From Pempheris klunzingeri (taxonomy: Eukaryota; Chordata; Actinopteri; Acropomatiformes; Pempheridae): DNA of 64,000 nt. The translations under genes were made by a program, and so were the position numbers. Location of the stretch: positions 129,501 through 193,500 of the forward strand of contig NC_092027.1 in assembly GCF_042242105.1 (NCBI RefSeq), given 5' to 3'. Under the pieces are notes generated by a model that worked only from the letters and a program-made list of their open reading frames with translations, was not told the DNA's origin and made no database searches. Below are positions 51,301 to 64,000 of this stretch, one piece after another (position 1 is the stretch's first letter; the number at the start of each line of letters is the position of its first letter).

Positions 51301-52974
51301 CAGAGGACGCTTCTTTATACAGACTGATACCGACCAATCAGAGGACGCTTCTTTACAGACTGATACCGACCAATCAGAGGACGCTTCTTTATAGACTGAT
51401 ACCGACCAATCAGAGGACGCTTCTTTATACAGACTGATACCGACCAATCAGAGGACGCTTCTTTATAGACTGATACCGACCAATCAGAGGACGCTTCTTT
51501 ACACAGACTGATACCAACCAATCAGAGGACGCTTCTTTATAGACTGATACCGACCAATCAGAGGACGCTTCTTTACAGACTGATACCGACCAATCAGAGG
51601 ACGCTTCTTTACAGACTGATACCGACCAATCAGAGGACGCTTCTTTATAGACTGATACCGACCAATCAGAGGACGCTTCTTTATACAGACTGATACCGAC
51701 CAATCAGAGGACGCTTCTTTATAGACTGATACCGACCAATCAGAGGACGCTTCTTTACACAGACTGATACCGACCAATCAGAGGACGCTTCTTTATACAG
51801 ACTGATACCGACCAATCAGAGGACGCTTCTTTATAGACTGATACCGACCAATCAGAGGACGCTTCTTTATAGACTGATACCGACCAATCAGAGGACGCTT
51901 CTTTACACAGACTGATACCGACCAATCAGAGGACGCTTCTTTATAGACTGATACCGACCAATCAGAGGACGCTTCTTTACACAGACTGATACCGACCAAT
52001 CAGAGGACGCTTCTTTATACAGACTGACACCGACCAATCAGAGGACGCTTCTTTATACAGACTGATACCGACCAATCAGAGGACGCTTCTTTATACAGAC
52101 TGATACCGACCAATCAGAGGACGCTTCTTTATAGACTGATACCGACCAATCAGAGGACGCTTCTTTATAGACTGATACCGACCAATCAGAGGACGCTTCT
52201 TTACACAGACTGTGGAAACAGGACGGCACTAACATTAGCAGCACTGCTGCTGCTCAGACTGAAGCATTGTGACAGTGAACTAACAGGATGTCAGTTTTAA
52301 GAATTCTGATGGTTGAAATATAACATAAAGACATTAAATAGAAGTGGAAAATAGCTCTCAGTAGAGTGCACATCTCTGCCAGGTCACCTATACCTAACCA
52401 TAACCTAACCCAAGCCAGTATCTCTGTTCTCCACCTGCCTGTTATCAGGGGCTAAAGTGGGCTGAAACCATCTAGAACGGCGTTCCAGCTCCTGCTGACC
52501 GTTTCCTATGACCTGCAGCGACTGGTCACCTCAGAGCTGTTATCTGTGAGGCAGGAGGAAGCGAAAACAACCACGAGATGACTTCAGTTATTTAAAACTC
52601 TGTCTTCAGTGGAATTACAGAACAGCTACTGTATGGGGGGTAAACACTGTCACTGCGAGGGAAAAGAATCTGCAAACGTTAACATGGACTCTGGGAAAGT
52701 AAACCAATGATCAATAAAGCCTCTCATAACAGCAATACTAATAAAACAACATGGACCACTGTGAGCTGGACAGGACGTGATGTCAGACAACAGGACGTGA
52801 CGTCGGGCCCCTCGCTGGGTTAATAGAGAAATAAAACAACCGTGAGAACTTTCTGTTGGTCTGGATCAGGGTTCAGGTACCAGCTGGTCCTGAGTCAGTG
52901 AACTCACCTGACAGTAGGAGCAGGTAGACGACACACGCTGAGCCGCTCTGCCTGCAGCCTGATCCGAGGGCCAT
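44354..52974 (-). CDS. lrp12: LDL receptor-related protein 12 (LRP12/ST7), whole gene
   Basis: Single-pass membrane receptor of the LDLR superfamily. Exons in transcript order: 52974-52908, 50814-50758, 50680-50545, 50321-50119, 49969-49722, 48382-48233, 48152-47931, 47136-46870, 45831-45629, 45532-45400 and 45304-44354; 2,637 nt, 878 aa (human 859). Order: signal peptide ([11 protein letters not shown]), CUB1 ([18 protein letters not shown]), two LDLa ([32 protein letters not shown]), CUB2 ([19 protein letters not shown]), three LDLa ending [16 protein letters not shown], a membrane span ([20 protein letters not shown]) and a 330-residue tail with [20 protein letters not shown] and the C terminus [10 protein letters not shown]. 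LDLa acidic calcium ligands are intact. All splice sites are GT-AG and phases agree. The human tail has the same start and end; its middle differs. Confidence 0.95.
46140..46869. other. LRP12 intron without recognised content
   Basis: Part of the intron 45832-46869. Unique-looking sequence with no exon-like segment and no clear transposon ends. Confidence 0.5.
47190..47850. mobile_element. Non-autonomous DNA transposon with long terminal inverted repeats
   Basis: About 650 bases in an LRP12 intron. The left end TCCTCTCTGTCCACATCCTG...GGTCCAGTAGATCACC (to about 47275) and the right end GGTGATCTACTGGACC...CAGGATGTGGACAGAGAGGA (from about 47767) are inverted repeats of roughly 78 bases with few mismatches. 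Inside is a smaller inverted repeat (TTTTTGTCAATAGAGTCTGG / CCAGACTCCATTGACAAAAA). No transposase frame. Partial copies lie at 29398-29558 and 13430-13600. Superfamily not assigned; target duplication not clear. Confidence 0.8.
49059..49571. mobile_element. PIF/Harbinger-like MITE with TAA target duplication
   Basis: 513 bases between TAA (49056-49058) and TAA (49572-49574). Ends are TGCCGCGTTTCC and, inverted, AGCCGCGTTTCC. Internal words GGTACCAGGTAC, CGACTTGGCCCTACTCGAC and their inverse near the right end extend the symmetry. The left end is partly duplicated (GGCTCGACTTG and CGCTTTAGGTAGC each occur twice). No transposase. The TAA duplication is what PIF/Harbinger elements make. It sits in LRP12 intron 49970-48383 region (transcript intron 5). 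Confidence 0.83.
51127..52212 (-). repeat. 36/38-bp tandem array with CCAAT- and TATA-like words
   Basis: About 29 copies in the first intron of LRP12. Read on the LRP12 sense strand, each unit is CTCTGATTGGTCGGTATCAG followed by TCTATAAAGAAGCGTC. Copies differ mostly by a 2-bp insertion (TATAGAC, TACACAGAC or TATACAGAC on the + strand). The 36-bp form keeps a frame open on the - strand ([12 protein letters not shown] repeated), which I regard as incidental. Confidence 0.95.
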
Positions 52975-53850
52975 AATAACCCGGAGGTCTCCAGCAGCTG
53001 ACGATGATGACGGTGATGAAGGTCACTACACAGCTGGAGCAGCTGGCGGCCACGAGTCACACAAAACACTGAAGTCTGGCCGGAAACAGCTGGCAGGTCA
53101 CAGCAGACAAAGACTGGCCGAATGATGTGATAGCTTAGCATCTGCTACACTCACATCGTGTGCTCGCTCCCCGCTGTCCTCCCAAACAGCTGCCGTGAGA
53201 GTCCTACTCTGCTCCAGCTGCTAACTATGCTAACAGTCCCAGTTAACCGACTCTCGCATCATATCCCGTCCTGGTGGAAACAAAGACTGCCGATAGCTCC
53301 GGCTAACAGCTGCCGTTAGCCGTCACTAGCCGTTAGCTCAAAGAACGGAGCCGTTAAACGGACCACATCTCACCACAGTAACGACCTCCGACTCATGACG
53401 GAACCGACCCAGCAGCTGTGTTCACACAGGGACAGACAGCCAGTGAGCGAGCTCTCTCTGGAGACACTTTAACCCGAAGCTAACAGCCAAGCAGGCTAAC
53501 GTCAATAACACTGGTCGATTAGACGGAACATGCTAAAGGAGCTAGCTAGCCCGTCCTCCTCCCAAACGAGGACACAAAGCCGGGACAGTTAACCCGGGAT
53601 AATCGGAGCTAATCCCGGCAAACTAACACAACAAGGTGAGCGGTTAGCAGCGCGAGCGTCGCTCTGCATGTCAGACTGACGACACCATCACGGTTTCTGC
53701 TAGCGGTTAGCTGTTAGCGGTTAGCTGTTAGCTGCTGGTGTCGAGCTGAACAACAGTCCGCAGCGACATCTGTGTATCTGTGTGTGTGTGTGTGAGAGAG
53801 AGAAAGAGAGAGAGTGAGTAGGTAAGCCCCGCCCCTCCGTGCGTGTCTGT
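52975..53850 (-). promoter_or_regulatory. LRP12 5' region / promoter
   Basis: GC-rich, CpG-containing stretch upstream of the LRP12 start codon (ATG complement at 52972-52974), with many GCTAAC/GTTAGC words and a TGACGTCA motif at about 53851-53858. Probably holds the 5' UTR and promoter; no TATA box stands out. Confidence 0.45.
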
Positions 53851-54260
53851 GACGTCATGACCCCTAATAATAGATGATCAATAGATGATCACACAGCTGA
53901 TAGCATGTTCTCTCTTTTACTAACAGAAGAACTTTATCAACAAGAACATTTTGTTCCAGAAGAACAGTTCATTTTTGGTTTATTAATGTAATTTTCATTT
54001 AGTTTCATCTTTTTAGTTTAGTTTTTTATTTTAAAACATGAAAGAAAATATGAACATACAGAAGATAAAGAGTTTTAATTCAAATAAAAGTTACATAAAG
54101 ATGAACTCAGAGCAGCTGCAGCCCCCCCCATCACACACACCATGCCCTGGGTCTCGAAGCGGGTAGTTTTAAACTGCGGCTGCCTTGCCTACCCAGCATG
54201 CACTGTGATCAGGCCTCCAGTGAGCCTTCACAGCACAGGTAACAGCGCAGGTAATCTGAG

Positions 54261-56140
54261 ACCTGAGTGCTGCTTTTGATACCATTGACCATCACATCCT
54301 GTTACAGAGACTGGAACACTTCATTGGTATAAAAGGAACCACATTAAGCTGCTTTAAGTCCTATTGATCAGATCGATTTCAGTTTGTTCACGTTAACAAT
54401 GAGTCCTCTGTCCACACTAAAGTTAGACATGGAGTTCCACAAGGTTCAGTGCTTGGACCGATACTATTTACCTTATATATGCTTCCTCTGGGTAATATTA
54501 TCAGGAAGCATTCCATTCATTTCCACTGTTATGCAGATGATACCCAATTATACTGATCAATGAAGCCTGATGAATCCAATCAGCTGGCTAAACTCCAAAT
54601 CTGCCTTAAGGACATAAAGTCCTGGATGAGCAGCAACTTTCTGCTGCTAAATTCAGACTAAACTGAAGTTATTCTGCCCCAGACACCTCAGAGACACCTT
54701 TTCTACTAACATAACTGCTCTGGACAGTATCACTCTGGCCTCCAGCTCCACTGGGAGGAATCTGGAGTCTTATTGATCAGGATTTGTCCTTTAACTCCCA
54801 CATTAAACAGATTTCCAGCTCTGCCTTCTTCCATCTACTAATGCTGCTAAAAGCAGGTCCATCCTGTCTGGAGATGATGCAGAAACACTAGTCCACACAT
54901 TAGTCACTTCCAGGTTGGATTATTTCTGTTCCTTATTATCAGGCTGCCCCAATAAGTCCTTAAAGACTCTCCAGCTGGTCCAGAACGCTGCTGCTCCTGT
55001 TCTGACCAGAACTAAGAGAAGAGACCATCTTTCTCCTGTACTGGCTTCTCTTCACTGGCTTCCAGTAAAATCTAGAATAGAGTTTAAAATCCTTCTCTTC
55101 ACCTCCAAAGCTCTTAATGTTCAGGCTCCATCATCTCTTAAAGAGCTCATAGTACCGTACTACCCCACTAGAGCACTGTGCTCCCAGACTGCAGGCCTAC
55201 TGGTGGTTCCTAAAGTCCTCTAAAGTAGTGATGGAGCCAGAGCTTTCAGCTATCAGGCTCCTCTCCTGTGGAACCTCCTTCCAGTCTGGGTTCAGGGGGC
55301 AGACACCCTCTCTACATTTCAGAGTAGACTAAAAACCTTCCTTAGTGATGAAGCCTATAGTTCAGGGCTGGATCAGGTCTTGGACCAGCCCCTACTTATG
55401 CTGCTATAGGCTCAGACTGCCGGGGGACTCCCATGATGCACTGGGCTCCTCCTCTTCCTCTTCATCCTGATGCTTCATGTCTCTTTAATGTCTGTTACTA
55501 ACTTGGTATCTTCCCCGGAGCCTTTCTGTGCTTTTCTCATCTCTCTGGTTCCTGTGGATCCTGGTCCTGGTCCTGCTGCTGTGGTTCTCTGGTTCCTGTG
55601 GATCCTGGTTCTGGTTCTGCTGCTGTGGTTCTCTGATTCCTGTGGATCCTGGTCCTGGCTCTCCTGCTGTGGTTCTCTGGTTCCTGTGGATCCTGGTCCT
55701 GGCTCTCCTGCTGTGGTTCTCTGGTTCCTGTGGATCCTGGTCCTGGTTCTCCTGCTGTGGTTCCCTGGTTCCTGTGGATCCTGGTTCTGGTTCTCCTGCT
55801 GTGGTTCTCTGGTTCCTGTGGATCCTGGTCCTGGTTCTCCTGCTGTGGTTCTCTGGTTCCTGTGGATCCTGGTTCTGGTTCTCCTGCTGTGGTGCTCTGG
55901 TTCCTGTGGATCCTGGTTCTGGTTCTCCTGCTGTGGTTCTCTGCTTCATGAAACACTGTTGCAGATCGTCGTCCACTCATCATGTTTTTCATTGTTACCA
56001 TAGTGATAATTTATTAGTCTCACTCCTGTTGTTAGTGCTGTAGCTGCTGTTGGTGTGTTGGTTGCTGTTTGTGTTCTCTCCCTCTCTCTGTCTCTCTCTC
56101 CCGTTAAAGGGGAGTTCTTCTTCCCGTTAAAGGGGAGTTC
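54261..56140 (+). mobile_element. L2-type LINE, 5' truncated and mutated
   Basis: Starts inside ORF2 with [20 protein letters not shown], then [20 protein letters not shown] and [10 protein letters not shown], the reverse-transcriptase core with the YADD box. In-frame stops and frameshifts follow; the C-terminal segment is at 54915-55223. The 3' part has CGTTAAAGGGGAGTT words repeated three times (56102-56160), recalling the 3' UTR of fish L2 elements. A roughly 51-bp minisatellite (55540-55945) has expanded inside the 3' region. Not capable of transposition. Confidence 0.82.
55540..55945. repeat. Approximately 51-bp minisatellite inside the LINE 3' region
   Basis: About eight copies of GGTTCCTGTGGATCCTGG followed by TCCTGGTTCTCCTGCTGTGG. 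The unit length is a multiple of three, so frames on both strands stay open; these are not proteins. Confidence 0.92.
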
Positions 56141-56329
56141 TTCCCGTTAAAGGGGAGTTGAGTTCCTCCTCCACTGGGTCCTAATCTAATCTCTGAGCTG
56201 CTCTTTCTGGAAACAGTCTGAGAGAACAGTTCTGACCAGGAGCTGGAGAGAGAAACACTGACTGACTGACTGATTGAGGTAACACTACAGGTAACGGCAC
56301 AGGTGAGCTTTTTGCTGCACACAAACAAA

Positions 56330-57380
56330 GAGAAAGAGAAGATTAAAAATACCTACATCTTTCAAAAAGGTAAAAAAGCTACAAAACGTGGCGATCCCTC
56401 AGACTTAGAACAGAGCCTGATGTGTGGTTCCACCAGCAGGTTCTCCACCTCTTCCAGCTTCACCTGTTGATCCAGATCAACGTGGACCCCCAGTCAGCAC
56501 CCCCACAAAGAGGCAGAACAGGGGGAACTGAGGAGAACAAGAACCCACATCTGGTTCCAGTAACTAATCTGTGATTTTAGAACGTCCCAGCTGAGCGAGC
56601 AGGTCAGTTTGTTCCTTTGAACTACAGTCTCAGGTTTAGTGGAACCTCCCAGAGAACAAGAACCAAGACCACATTCATCTGGCAAGCTTTGTTCTCAGAC
56701 TGACCGACCGGTTCTAACAGGAACCAGAAGATGTGCCCGGCCCTAAGAGGTTCTAACAGGTAATGGAGGGTATTTTAGGTTCTAATGTAAAATATATTTT
56801 CAAATGTATTTTAGGTTCTTTTGGGTTTTAGCGAGTACTGGGAGGACTATTCCAACAGTTTCTTACCAGTTCTAAAAGGTGTTTCAGGTTCCAACAATAA
56901 ATGAAAAGGAATGTAGGTTCTAACAGGGACCGGGAGGAACCTCCTGGGTTCTATAAGATACTGTGATGTGTTTCATGTTCTAACAGGTTTGTAAAGGTGT
57001 TTCAGGTTCTAATGGGGTTCTGTAACATGCTTCAGGTTCTGAGGAGTTCTACCTAGTCCTGGAGAGGATTTCAGGTTCTAACTAATGAGATGTAAAATAA
57101 CTGAAAATCGTTGGAGAACCTGAAGGAGAGCAGGCAGGACGTGAGTGGCAGACTGATGCTGCTGATCCATCATGGTTTCAGTGTTGACTGACTGGTTTAT
57201 TTAGGAACACACACACACTAATGTGCTCTCCGTGTTTTACTTTTCTTCTGACTTCATCTCTAAATCAGCCCACTGAAAAACCAGGAAGGTGACGATGACG
57301 ATGATGATGACACGTCTGAGCATGTGCAGAACAAAGTCTCACTGTGACATCAGAAAGGTGAAATCATGACACACCGCAAT
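56330..57380. other. Intergenic stretch with AGGTTCTAA words
   Basis: No gene or transposon end recognised. Degenerate GGTTCTAACAGG words recur at about 56700-57080. A short (GAT)n run lies near 57293-57310. Confidence 0.5.
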
Positions 57381-57391
57381 GCTTCATCGAA

Positions 57392-57397
57392 TTTATT
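57392..57397 (-). promoter_or_regulatory. Probable NTAQ1 polyadenylation signal (AATAAA, - strand)
   Basis: TTTATT on the + strand is AATAAA for NTAQ1, about 485 bases after its stop. If used, the 45-bp array at 57415-57780 lies inside the 3' UTR. Confidence 0.5.
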
Positions 57398-57414
57398 TCA
57401 TGTCATTTAGTCCA

Positions 57415-57780
57415 CACGTGACATCATCACACCGAGACAGCGAGCGGGAGCCTGCGGTCACAGTGACATCATCACATCGAGACAGCGAGCGGGAGCCTGC
57501 TGTCACAGTGACATCATCACATCGAGACAGCGAGCGGGAGCCTGCGGTCACAGTGACATCATCACATCGAGACAGCGAGCGGGAGCCTGCTGTCACAGTG
57601 ACATCATCACATCGAGACAGCGAGCGGGAGCCTGCTGTCACAGTGACATCATCACATCGAGACAGCGAGCGGGAGCCTGCGGTCACAGTGACATCATCAC
57701 ATCGAGACAGCGAGCGGGAGCCTGCGGTCACAGTGACATCATCACATCGAGACAGCGAGCCAGAGCCTGCTGTGACATCA
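57415..57780. repeat. 45-bp minisatellite, probably in the NTAQ1 3' UTR
   Basis: Eight nearly perfect copies of GTGACATCATCACATCGAGA followed by CAGCGAGCGGGAGCCTGCKGTCACA. Variation is almost limited to one G/T position. A 45-bp unit keeps frames open on both strands (15-residue repeats); no protein is inferred. Confidence 0.95.
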
Positions 57781-57880
57781 TGACAGGAAGTAAGACAGAG
57801 GTGAGGTGTCTGACCTGCAGCACGTGAGCAGGTGAGCTCAGCACAGGTGAGTCTCTGCAGTCTGACGACAAACTGAAGAC

Positions 57881-60608
<2,728 letters not shown>

Positions 60609-61680
60609 TTTGGTGTCACACTGAGGAACGCGCTGCCGGAAGACACGTCACATCCAGGACAGCAGCAAACCTTTCAAATTAAAAGCCTGGACTATGCTCT
60701 TTTGTTTTCGTTGCCGTGAAGATTCGTCTCTTCAGGATCTGCGTTCGCAGTGCGGAAATGATACGGACCAAACCGGATATTTAACGTCTGCTTTCAACAT
60801 AAGAGCACAACGTCACGCTGAAGAGCTGGCAAACTTTTACTTTGAAGACGAAAACAGGAACTAGTATTTGTTTACTGGGTGTTTTTTTCCCTTTAACTTC
60901 ATTTTAACGCGCGCTGGGTGTTCAGGTACGCCATGAGGTGATGACGTCACAGTTTATAGATCCTGCAGCTTGTTTAGCACACCTGTGTCCACGTGACCTG
61001 CTGGAATCATCTGACGTCGTTAAATTGTGTTTTACCTTTAAAAGCGAGTTCTGTGACGTCAGAGTCTGTTTCAGTTTGTGGTTTTGTGGAGGAGAGAAAT
61101 TCCCGGATGTAACTTTTTGTAAACGTGCCGTGAGCTCACGAGTCAAACAGTCAGTGAGATAAAGAAGAGCCTTGTAGAGCTCTTCATGATGACGCTGCCT
61201 GTGTGCCGTCAGGAAGAAAGCAAGTACATGTTCCCAACGAGAGATTGTAATAAATAAAAACCCGCCCCAGAATGCATTGCGTCTCTTCGGACTGTCGGTT
61301 GTAGCGCCACCGTGTGGCTGCTGAGGTCGGCTGGATAGAATAATACAGAATGACGTTGGGATAAATGATCCACCGGGATCTATTGTTTCCTCCCTGAGCA
61401 GCCGGAGCTTTCTACACGACTTCTTCCTGGTTTCTAGAACGATTCAGCGTCAGAGATCAGAGGCTACTTTCAGGAACTCTCAACGTTCCCGTGTGCACGG
61501 TCACTGCAGCAAACACTGTGGAACGTTTGAGCAGCGGAACCACAAACTGTAGCAGAAGCCGAAAGAAACGCTCAGCTTCAGAACACGTCTGTGTTTTAGA
61601 AGCTCAGGGTTTATCTGGAGGAGTTAGATCCTGATAGATCCTGTGTGGAGATCTTAGTAATCCAAGTTGAGCTGCTGTGC
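60609..61680 (-). promoter_or_regulatory. NTAQ1 upstream region
   Basis: The start codon context is CCAAAATGGCGCC (60600-60612), with GCCATNTT-like sequence resembling a YY1 site overlapping the ATG, as in many housekeeping promoters. The rest to 61680 has no recognised gene; an AATAAA occurs at 61251-61256 on the + strand. Confidence 0.4.
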
Positions 61681-61692
61681 TTCGTGCGTAAA

Positions 61693-61830
61693 TCACACAC
61701 ACACACACAGCGCATGCACACACACACACACACACACACAGGACACAGCGCGCACACACAGCGCACACACACACACACACACACACAGCGCGCACACACA
61801 GGACACACAGCGCACACACAGGACACACAG

Positions 61831-61864
<34 letters not shown>

Positions 61865-62324
61865 GCACACACACAGGACACACACACACAGCGCACACAC
61901 AGGACACACACAGGACACACACAGGACACAGCGCGCACACACAGCGCACACACACACACGCACACACACACAGGACACACACAGGACACACACAGCGCAC
62001 ACACACACACGCACACACACACAGGACACACACAGCGCACACAGCGCGCACACACAGGACACACAGCGCGCACACACAGCGCACACACACACGCACACAC
62101 ACACAGGACACACACAGCGCACACACACACGCACACACACACAGGACACACACAGCGCACACAGCGCGCACACACACAGGACACACAGCGCACACACACA
62201 GGACACAGCGCACACACACAGGACACAGCGCGCACACGCACACGCACACACACACACACACAGGACACAGCGCACACACAGGACACACAGCGCACAGCAC
62301 ACAGGACACAGGACACAGGACACA

Positions 62325-62412
<88 letters not shown>
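61693..62412. repeat. CA-rich compound satellite (CACACAGCGC / CACACAGGACA)
   Basis: 720 bases of CA repeats interrupted by AGCG, AGCGCG and GGACA words, ending in a pure (AC)n of about 80 bases. It lies just beyond the BOP1 3' end. Open frames (THTGH... or CVCVCV...) on both strands are repeat translation. Confidence 0.96.
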
Positions 62413-62415
<3 letters not shown>

Positions 62416-62441
62416 CTAACAAACAGGTGGAAAAGTTTCAC

Positions 62442-62447
62442 TTTAAT
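62442..62447 (-). promoter_or_regulatory. Candidate BOP1 poly(A) signal (ATTAAA, - strand)
   Basis: TTTAAT on the + strand, 222 bases after the BOP1 stop. Variant signal; no transcript evidence. Confidence 0.4.
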
Positions 62448-62669
62448 TAAAAACTAAGACAGAAAAATGTTACGAGGTCAAAGGTCAGACATGAAATCGC
62501 CACTGAGGTGGGAAACGGCCACCTGTCGTATCCTAGCAACCTTCCACACCAGGTTGGCTGAGTGCCTTGCTGAGCGGGTTGCTAGGATACCACAGGTGCG
62601 TTGATGGGACCACCTCCAGCCACGTGCAGGTTCCCGGGCTGGTTCCCGGGCTGGTTGCCGGGCTGGTTG

Positions 62670-64000
62670 CTAGGTGAAGAGGCGGATGGTGGCGTCGGCT
62701 CCAGAGGAGAAGATCCAGGGCTGTGTCGGGTGAAAGGTCACGTCCAGAACGCCGAGGTCATGAGTGATCACATGACCTCGGAGAACCTTCACCGGGACAA
62801 TGAGCGGGTTCTGCAGGAGATCACTGGGGGGGGGGGCAGGACAAGAGGTCAAAGTGTAGAACTCTATGTAGTACTACCTAAATTGTGTGTGTGTGTGTGT
62901 CAGCGTGTGTGTGTGTTACCTGTAAACGGTCCCGTGGCAGACGATGACCGATCCGTCGTCGGACGCCGAGGCAAACAGCGGGTACAGTCTGTGATAGGCC
63001 ACGCCCCTCACCGCTTTCTTATGGTGTCTGCAGACAGGAAGTGATCAATATCAACACAATCAACAAGATCAACACAATTAGTCAACAATTAGCATCATCA
63101 ATAAAATTGATAAGATCAAAAACATCAATACAGAAACAACAAAACCCTGTAAACAATAATGGATCAATAATCAAACACATCGATCAAATGATTGACGGAC
63201 AGGTGAGTGTTTGACAGACAGGTGTGTACCTTAACATCTTGTACGGTTTGGTTGACAGATCGAGGTCAAACCAGCTCAGCCTGCAGTCGTAACTCCCACA
63301 GATCACATGGTCACCTGAAGACAGACAGACAGGTAAGACACAAGCTCCACCCCTCAGCAATGACATCATTTGATTATTATCCAATCATAAAAGTCTGTGA
63401 AGAGTCTAGCTCTGTTTGTGATGATTCTGTGGTGGTTCTGTGGTTCTATGATGGTTCTGAGGTGGTACTGTGGTGGTTCTATGATGGTTCTGTGGTGGTA
63501 CTGTGGTGGTTCTATGTTGGCTATGTGGTGGTTCTATGATGGTTCTGTGGTGGTACTGTGGTGGTTCTATGAAGGTTCTGTGGCGGTTCTGAGGGTACCC
63601 CCGGGGTGGACGGCCATGCTGGAGATCCACTTGGAGTTGGCCTGTAGTTTTTTGGTCATTTCCTGTTTGACCAGGTTGTAGATCCGGACGGAGCGCTGCG
63701 TCGCCACAAAGAAGTAGGGCCTGACGGGGTGGAAGGATACGCACTGGACCAGGCCTTTGTTCTTCCTGAAGGGGTTCTGGCTCCGCCTCCGGCTCACCTG
63801 ATGGATGAACACCTGCAGGTGGCTCGAGTGATCCGGCATCACGGACGCCAGGTAGTCTCCTTTAGCGTGCCACACCACCTGGTGGACGTCCTGCGGAGGG
63901 CGGTACCAGTTAGTTAGTTCAGCTCAGTACGCATCAGGTATCGGTAACCAAACAGGTGTTCTCTCACTTTGGGGTGTTGTATCTTTAGGCGGATCCCCTG
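62670..64000 (-). CDS. bop1: Ribosome biogenesis protein BOP1, C-terminal part (runs off window)
   Basis: Nucleolar WD40 protein of the PeBoW complex (PES1-BOP1-WDR12), needed for 28S/5.8S rRNA processing and 60S subunit assembly. Exons in transcript order: from beyond 64000 to 63968, 63890-63599, 63314-63230, 63027-62920 and 62823-62670 (stop TAG at 62670-62672). The text runs [112 protein letters not shown] and [19 protein letters not shown], ending [20 protein letters not shown] and a final Thr. These are the last WD40 blades and the exact C-terminal end known for BOP1. The N-terminal two thirds lie outside. Confidence 0.95.
63415..63596. repeat. GGTTCTATGATGGTTCTGTGGTGG repeat beside a BOP1 exon
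   Basis: Tandem 12- to 36-base related units in the BOP1 intron, ending at the donor of the 63890-63599 exon. GTACTG and GTACCC words in it resemble the true donor (GGGTAC on the + strand). Confidence 0.85.

Noticed and set aside
51076..52244. [12 protein letters not shown] repeat proteins
   Set aside because: The unit is 36 or 38 bp, so frames shift between copies; no single frame spans the array and it lies inside an LRP12 intron.
54200..56300. Possible target-site duplication around the LINE (CAGGTAAC words on both sides)
   Set aside because: The words match only partly and repeat more than once on each side, so a duplication cannot be distinguished from local repeat.
57379..57783. 15-residue repeat proteins on both strands
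   Set aside because: A 45-bp perfect repeat keeps frames open by arithmetic; the position fits the NTAQ1 3' UTR.
61604..62457. Long Cys/Val or Thr/His frames over the CA-rich satellite
   Set aside because: Dinucleotide repeat translation on both strands; no start context or homology.

Overview
The window is vertebrate nuclear DNA, almost certainly from a teleost fish. Its genes are split by GT-AG introns and match vertebrate-only families. It carries fish-type C2H2 zinc-finger genes with the acidic [13 protein letters not shown] exon, L2-type LINE pieces, small inverted-repeat DNA transposons and very abundant micro/minisatellites. There is no sign of bacterial, viral or plasmid organisation.

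Layout. (1) About 1-9,900: a C2H2 zinc-finger cluster on the + strand. It holds the 3' exon of one gene (296-1287), a decayed zinc-finger remnant (about 1436-2070) and a complete three-exon gene (4465-8557, 749 aa, 15 fingers). (2) About 9,900-12,300: no gene; a 1.6-kb GACT/CAGA satellite. (3) 12,908-41,151: a complete RIMS2-like gene on the + strand, built here from 41 phase-compatible exons (5,307 nt, 1,768 aa if all are used). It encodes an N-terminal helix and zinc finger, a linker, PDZ, C2A, many small skippable exons including an 846-nt Pro/Ala exon, and C2B. RIM proteins organise the presynaptic active zone. (4) 41,152-44,353: a tail-to-tail intergenic stretch with a 640-bp purine tract. 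(5) 44,354-52,974: complete LRP12 on the - strand (11 coding exons, 878 aa; CUB and LDLa domains, one membrane span, cytoplasmic tail). Its introns hold two DNA transposons and a 29-copy tandem array. (6) 53,000-57,400: the LRP12 promoter region, then an L2-type LINE. (7) 57,881-60,608: complete NTAQ1 (N-terminal glutamine amidohydrolase, 221 aa) on the - strand, with LINE debris in an intron. (8) 61,690-62,410: a CA-rich satellite. (9) 62,670-64,000: the 3' end of BOP1 on the - strand, running off the window.

The four named genes do not form a pathway. RIMS2 and LRP12 are also near neighbours in human (8q22-q23), where DCSTAMP and DPYS lie between them; neither is visible here. NTAQ1 and BOP1 also lie on human 8q but far away.

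The most unusual signals concern repeats and splicing. A 42-bp minisatellite in RIMS2 copies a 3' splice site seven times. A GGTAAC-rich repeat multiplies donor-like sites next to an NTAQ1 exon. AC/GT repeats flank C2B-region splice sites in RIMS2. The LRP12 first-intron array repeats CCAAT- and TATA-like words, and its unit also occurs in the zinc-finger cluster about 49 kb away. All exon models were built by hand from splice signals, phase and remembered protein family patterns; no alignment was run.
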